Part shown: positions 59,137 to 64,000 of the stretch, in pieces
Layout of the letters: the number at the start of each line of letters is the position of its first letter
Position numbering within the stretch: the stretch's first letter is position 1
NCBI GenBank assembly: GCA_959347315.1
Contig: OY365810.1
Coordinates: 22,287,815 to 22,351,814, forward strand
DNA: 64,000 nt
DNA from: Bimastos eiseni
Lineage: Eukaryota; Annelida; Clitellata; Crassiclitellata; Lumbricidae
Direction of reading: 5' to 3'
Notes under the pieces: generated by a model
Database searches by the model: none
What the model saw: only the letters and a program-made list of their open reading frames with translations
Told to the model about the DNA's origin: nothing
Program-made: the position numbers and the translations under genes

Positions 59137-59640
59137 TCAATGGGGATTAAAGCGATGATGTAGTAATCTTATAATAAAGTCACACCGGGTGAAATCATCA
59201 GCCTGGGGAACAAACCTGTTGTGAGCACGTGGATGCAACTGGTGCTCCACACTCCTAATAGAAGGAAGAAGATTTCTTAGAATCTGGTCAGGATTAGAGA
59301 GGATGGAGTTGAAAAGGGAGACATCAGCTCGTTCGCATAGTTCATCAAAGGATGTTTGTTCAGAGGTGAGCATCCCGTGTCGCATCAGCTTCTGTACAAC
59401 AGCATTGAGGCGAGCGCGGTGGTTCGCATTAGTGAAACCATACCATGCTGGAGAAGCATACAGGAGACGGGCTAAAGTAGTAGTCCGCAGAACATCATAG
59501 AGGGCCACGCCATGAAGCCCATGGGTTCTAAGGACATGCAAGGCACACAAATACTGATTTGCCCTAGTACAGATCCAGTCAATATGTGCATCAGGGCAAA
59601 ACCCTCAGTAATCAAGAAAAAGTAGTTGTAGTGCTGTGTC
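59137..59640 (-). mobile_element. LINE reverse transcriptase C-terminus (thumb region)
   Basis: The minus-strand frame is open for about 160 codons and reads CTRANQYLCALHVLRTHGL, then LARLLYASPAWYGFTNANHR, LNAVVQKLMRHG, SFDELCERADVSLFNSIL and FTRCDFIIRLLH. This is the standard order after the RT palm in jockey/RTE-like LINEs of invertebrates. The palm domain is missing. With no internal stops over this length it is one of the younger LINE fragments here. It lies in KCNQ1 intron 2, antisense to the gene. Confidence 0.75.
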
Positions 59641-60756
59641 CCTGCTTATGAACTGACATATAGTATTAATGTGTGCAATATTTTGCTGTAAAAATGTTGA
59701 TTTTTGAAGTGTATAGTATAGTTTGAAGTAGTTGAATTAGAAGCCGGGCATCAGCTACTAGTCATGTGGTAGCCAGATCCAGTTTAAAGAGTAGAGACTG
59801 CAGACTACTTCATATTCCTCCATAGAAGCATGCTCAATAGTCTAGGACTGAAGGAAGCGAATATATAATTACTCCAGTGCAACGATGGCACACATTTTTA
59901 ACTTCAAAATAACTAGAAGAACTCTATTTTATTGACCCAAGAATACGGATTGGCTGAGGTAACTTCCAAACACTTTCAGTTATTCAATGTTTCCCTTTGC
60001 CTGTGCTGTTTAATATCACTTTAGCTTGCCAGCCTTACATTCAGAGTGCCAAACAATCACCATTAATTAGTACCAGCGCGTGTGGGGAAGGTAAAAATTA
60101 CGTCATGGTGTTGTATTGTTGTCATTGTGCTACTACTAAGCTTAAAGATCTTGTTGTGCAGGGACCTACCACTGTGCTTTTGAGTTTTTATACAGTCATG
60201 TAAATAAGTATGCAAGGGAGAGTTTGATGCATGTGTAAGGGGAAAGCAATTGATATTGTTTATTTGAAAATTAGTTTTTAGACTTTTTTAATAGTTTTCA
60301 TTAGTGGTTGTTGGCAATTATATTAATTTTTTCCAGGGAATGTTGGCCAACAGTTTAAGCCCATTCATGAGATTTGTAGTGTTATTTGCTCATAAACTTA
60401 AACATTAATTGACAAATCGAAAACCTGGATTTAGCTATTTTCTTCTGGGTTTTGAATTGTTTGTAACTCCACTTGATCAGTCATGGTGATGCATGGGGGC
60501 GATATGCCTAAAGAGTCTCTCTTGCACTGCCTGCCGTCTTCCCACGAACAGCTTGAAATAAGTTTACTCATATTACAACTGAGCTATATTGGACATTAAT
60601 AGTGCAGAATTCCTGCAATGTCTTTCTGTCCTAGCGAAGGTTTGAACCACAATACCTGGATTCATGGTTGAGTATGATGACCACTTGACTTCTGTGCAAC
60701 TCATGACCGATACTACATGTACAGTAATATAATGATCTTGGTGTTGTGGGATATAT

Positions 60757-60821
60757 ATAATAATATATATATCATATATATATATATATATTTACACATA
60801 TATATATATATATATATATTA
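60757..60821. repeat. (TA)n microsatellite, compound
   Basis: Two (TA) runs separated by TTTACACA, self-complementary, in KCNQ1 intron 2 about 220 bp before exon 3. Confidence 0.9.
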
Positions 60822-60891
60822 TGCTGGATAAGTAGGGAAGCTGTGCAGAGAGAGTGCAGCCATCTAGTGCTAACTCAGCCCACCTTCTTTT

Positions 60892-60962
60892 TTAACTCTT
60901 TAACGACCAATGTTATTGATTATGCCTTACACTTTAGTACATGCGGGTCGTTAAAGGGTTAA
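60892..60962. mobile_element. 63-bp piggyBac-like MITE between TTAA duplications
   Basis: TTAA at 60892-60895 is followed by CTCTTTAACGACC. The right end is GGGTCGTTAAAGGG followed by TTAA at 60959-60962. The 13-14 bp ends are inverted repeats with one mismatch. TTAA duplication is the hallmark of piggyBac. It ends 76 bp before KCNQ1 exon 3. The same right end occurs at 19487-19518. Confidence 0.75.
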
Positions 60963-61038
60963 ATAGTGTCAGTAGACAAGAGTCAACAGAAGTTGGCAGG
61001 TAAAAAGGTTGTTTTGTTGTTCCATTGCTGGCTTTCAG

Positions 61039-61165
61039 GAGATCGTTTTGGTCGTGTTCTTTGGAGTGGAGTACATAGTTCGGCTGTGGTCAGCTGGATG
61101 TCGGAGCAAGTACATGTCATTACAGGGAAGACTTCGGTTTGCCAGAAAACCCATTTCCATTATTG
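61039..61165 (+). CDS. KCNQ1-type channel, exon 3 (S2 and S2-S3 linker)
   Basis: A 127-bp exon between GGCTTTCAG and a GTAAGC donor. Human KCNQ1 exon 3 is also 127 bp with the same phases. It reads [20 protein letters not shown], then [20 protein letters not shown] and II plus one base. The acidic residues equivalent to human E160 and E170 and the charge-transfer Phe (F167) of S2 are conserved, as are the SAGC motif and the RLRFARKP linker that contacts PIP2 and calmodulin in the human channel. Exon 4 (S3) was not found to the right, so the gene continues beyond the window. Confidence 0.96.
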
Positions 61166-62698
61166 GTAAGCAGCTGGTTGTTTTATAATCTAGATCTGAC
61201 AACTTATGCGCGGCACACAGAGTTAAAAGTGGAGTTGGATTAGTTTCTGTGCCAAGTTTACATTATTGTTATTTGGTCCTTCAATTATGTGATCCATTGA
61301 TATGAATTATTTGTAAGTAAGGTCGAGAAAACCTTCATGCACAAATCCAAGGTTCATTCATATCTTACCATTAGCATCATTGCTATGTGATGTGCGTTGA
61401 TTTGAATTTCAGAAGAATGTTAGGCGAAGTTAGCCATAACAGAACTATTCACTTTTATTTAAATTTTCCATCTGGCCTCATTGTAAATTTTTTTAGCTGA
61501 CTGATCGTTTGGGACTTGCTCCAGTAAAGAATCTTCAGTAGCCTGGGTTGGTTATTGTATTAGTTACTCCATTAGCAGGAAATTGTCTGCTGGCTCAATT
61601 ATCCATCTACCTCATTTTTTCAAGTTTTACATAATTGGCCGGCAATGATTTTCAGTGGAAGTCCATAATAAGATCGATATGACTGATGCTGTGTGACTGA
61701 CAGATAAGAGAACTTTCTGGCATTTCACAATTATCTCTTACAGGATACAATTTATACAAGATGCTAACAAAACATGTTAAATTGTTAATTAAAAATAAAA
61801 GGCAACTCTCTCGATAATGTTAGCTACAGAGAAGAAAAGTGGTATAATTATAATTTGAATATCTTGCAAAGACAAAAAGAGCAAATTTCCCATTTTTAAA
61901 TGTTTAATGCATATGTTGTGTCATGTTTTGCTAGTTTAAGTCCTGAAAATCTTTGGAAAATTCACACTGCATTGGAATTCTTCGCATGAGGTTTTGCAAT
62001 CCAAATTAAATATTGAGCATGAAGTGATTAATCTGGGTTGATCTGTGTAATATCATACTGTTTATGGTACAAGTGAACTTATTTGCACACTCCCTGTATA
62101 TACTCCATTTCTTGACTCAATTTGGTGTTAAGTCCCTCAAGCTAGTAACTTAACATGCCCTAATGTTTAACGCTCCATAAAAAAATTGCACTGTGACATT
62201 AAATATTGACTTTTCCAGCAGTGTCCCTTTTTATTCAGCCTGGTTTATATGCTGCGTCCAGAGACTTCCTTTGCGACTTCACATAAATGAGTCCACACAA
62301 TAACATGAAATTACTGCTCTTGCAAAAAGCTGTGTGTATATTACATTATGTTTAATAGCAGAAAGTCTGCAGATCTCTCAAAACACAGAATGCTTTTGTA
62401 GCTTTGATGATGATTTTGAAGTCCAGAACAAATTGAAAAGTGAGATATTCAGTTAGACAAAGGTATTTCGAAATATGTGAAAGTTTCATGTTGTACAAAC
62501 ATGGAAGATATTTTACCATCATAGAATCCAATTGGTGTTGATCAGTGGAAGTCATATATGGCAATGGTTTAATCACACAATTCAATCATTATTTTTGTGT
62601 ATTATATCAGGCAAGCCTAAGACATAGTAAAGAGTGGAGATGTTTATTAATGAAGATCCTGTGCATTGCAATAATTAGCATTTGGTCAGAGATATAAA
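61166..62698. other. KCNQ1 intron 3, proximal part
   Basis: A/T-rich intronic sequence. I searched the plus strand for the exon-4 block (DLIVVVASM, S3) and did not find it. Nothing else recognised. Confidence 0.55.
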
Positions 62699-63289
62699 TG
62701 TGACTGGCTGGGAGAAAAGGTACCATACCTTTGGTTTTGACATTTTAGCATCTATCTATGTTCGTTTTTAAAGCAACTTCAAATGATGAAAATTTCATAA
62801 AGATATCTTATACCATTCCACAGATATGCACTTTTGAACAAGAATGGTGAAAAGCGTCAATTTCAAGAAAATCGACCATGAAAAGTTGCTATGCTATAAG
62901 ATGCAATTAATTAAAAATCTTTCAAATGTTACATATGAAACTCTGCAGATCTATCATAATGTATTAGTGAATGGTATTAGTCAATAGCGCTATGCTAAGC
63001 TTCTTCAATTGTTCATTTACTTCAAGCTGCCTTGATAAGTAAGAAATATTACCTAGTTGTGGAATGCCCACTTATGAAGCCTTTTATGTAACATTTAATT
63101 ATTTGAATTCTTGCAGCAAAATAGCCAAAAAAATTAAAATCTGATGCCATGATTTTGAAGTTCAACGTCAGTAAGGTCCAAAACAACAATAATAAATTTT
63201 GTCATATAAAGTCATTTTTCCCAAAAAAATTGAAATAGCTCCATAATTAGCAATCCCACAAATGGTACCTTTTCTGCCAGCCAGTCACA
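62699..63289. mobile_element. MITE with 28-bp terminal inverted repeats, 591 bp
   Basis: The left end TGTGACTGGCTGGGAGAAAA continues GGTACCAT. The right end, reverse complemented, is the same except for one base (GGC for GGG). A truncated copy lies at 19087-19660. No target duplication is evident, so the superfamily is undetermined. No coding frame. Confidence 0.8.
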
Positions 63290-64000
63290 AATTATATATA
63301 GCAGCGGGTCCCCTTGATCCAAGCCATCATTTTAAAAGTCAGCACCAGCATAGAGCTCTTATGGGGTGGTGGTAAGACACCCTCCCTAATAGACGGTTAC
63401 ATAGCTCCCTAAGTAATAAATTCGCTTGTGCGGAAGGGGTCGAGTTCATAGGATTTAGAAGGTGAATCAATGATGATGTGCAGTAATTCCCTCTGGTCAC
63501 CTCCTTATTAATGAACAGGATCTTCACTAATCAACCGGTTCATTGCTAAATTAATTATATAAAAATGTTTATAAGATCTGTCAGGTGATAATTAGCTCAA
63601 CTAAAATGGTTGACCATCTTGCATTGTACTCTGGTGAGTTGTAAGCTACATTGTTAAGTTGTCTCAATTACAGTTTGAGGGATGAACCACTGCCATCAGC
63701 ATGGTCACTATTATTAGTTAATGAACAATTTCCAGAGCGTCATAAGGCAGGCTATGCGCTACGAGGGGAGGGCGCTATACAATGTGAAGTCTTACAGTTC
63801 TGTGGCTTCAGAATGCACTTGTAATGTTGACATCTCATGATTGAAGTCCTCAGCTTAGACTAAGACCTCTGATCCTTTGATATGCTGTTTGTATATAAAG
63901 AGTTCCTCTTTTTCTGTAGCATCATAACATGGCCAGTCTTTCGGAAACACTTTGGCAGGTCCATATTTCGAGTTTATTGAGTTTAATATCTTAACTAGGC
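63290..64000. other. KCNQ1 intron 3, end of window
   Basis: It contains a GAGGGCGCTATACAATG block at about 63768, resembling the L2-like GGCGCTATATAAA ends elsewhere. No exon recognised up to the edge. Confidence 0.5.

Overview
This is a stretch of an animal nuclear genome: spliced genes, long introns with GT-AG junctions, abundant microsatellites and minisatellites, and dense transposon fossils (hAT MITEs, CR1/L2-like and RLE-type LINEs). The mosaic CpG content and the recurrent palindromic word TAGGCCTA suggest a marine invertebrate deuterostome, possibly an echinoderm or hemichordate. That assignment is an inference. No prokaryotic, phage, CRISPR or operon features are present.

Two genes can be named from spliced exons. 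(1) A KCNQ1-type voltage-gated potassium channel lies on the + strand: coding exon 1 (28154-28500), exon 2 (57452-57542, 91 bp) and exon 3 (61039-61165, 127 bp). Exon 2 and 3 lengths and all three junction phases equal those of human KCNQ1. They cover the N-terminus, S1, S2 and the S2-S3 linker. Intron 1 is about 29 kb and the gene runs off the right end. (2) A MORC3-like CW zinc-finger ATPase lies on the - strand, with seven chained exons between 23862 and 14051: transducer part of the GHKL ATPase, CW finger, linker, and a terminal exon with a SUMO-interacting motif. The ATPase N-terminal exons were not found, and the first CW zinc ligand is Gly instead of Cys. A third, partial - strand gene (8675-9034) encodes a signal peptide plus a PAN/apple-like cysteine module.

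Layout: 1-2.4 kb, nothing recognisable; 2.5-2.8 kb, a hAT-like MITE; 3.6-6.4 kb, a head-to-tail array of four 5'-truncated RLE-type LINE tails separated by TAA tracts, one split by an 804-bp hAT MITE; 8.4-9.0 kb, PAN gene; 10.8-13.5 kb, LINE fossils and a 1.1-kb hAT element; 14.0-23.9 kb, MORC gene with a hAT element, RT fossil, MITEs and L2-like tails in its introns; 24.9-25.7 kb, probable solo LTR; 25.7-28.1 kb, CpG-rich space between the divergent MORC and KCNQ1 genes; 28.1-64 kb, KCNQ1 with many elements and satellites in its introns.

No new multi-gene system is evident. The most unusual signals are: a 50-bp tandem triplication that copies the KCNQ1 exon-1 splice donor three times; a transposon nested 4 bp inside the end of another with both target duplications intact; two 804-bp hAT MITEs built of GGTCTTGGTCTC arrays; the TAA-linked LINE array; a 63-bp piggyBac-like MITE just upstream of KCNQ1 exon 3; and a near-perfect roughly 100-bp hairpin in KCNQ1 intron 1.
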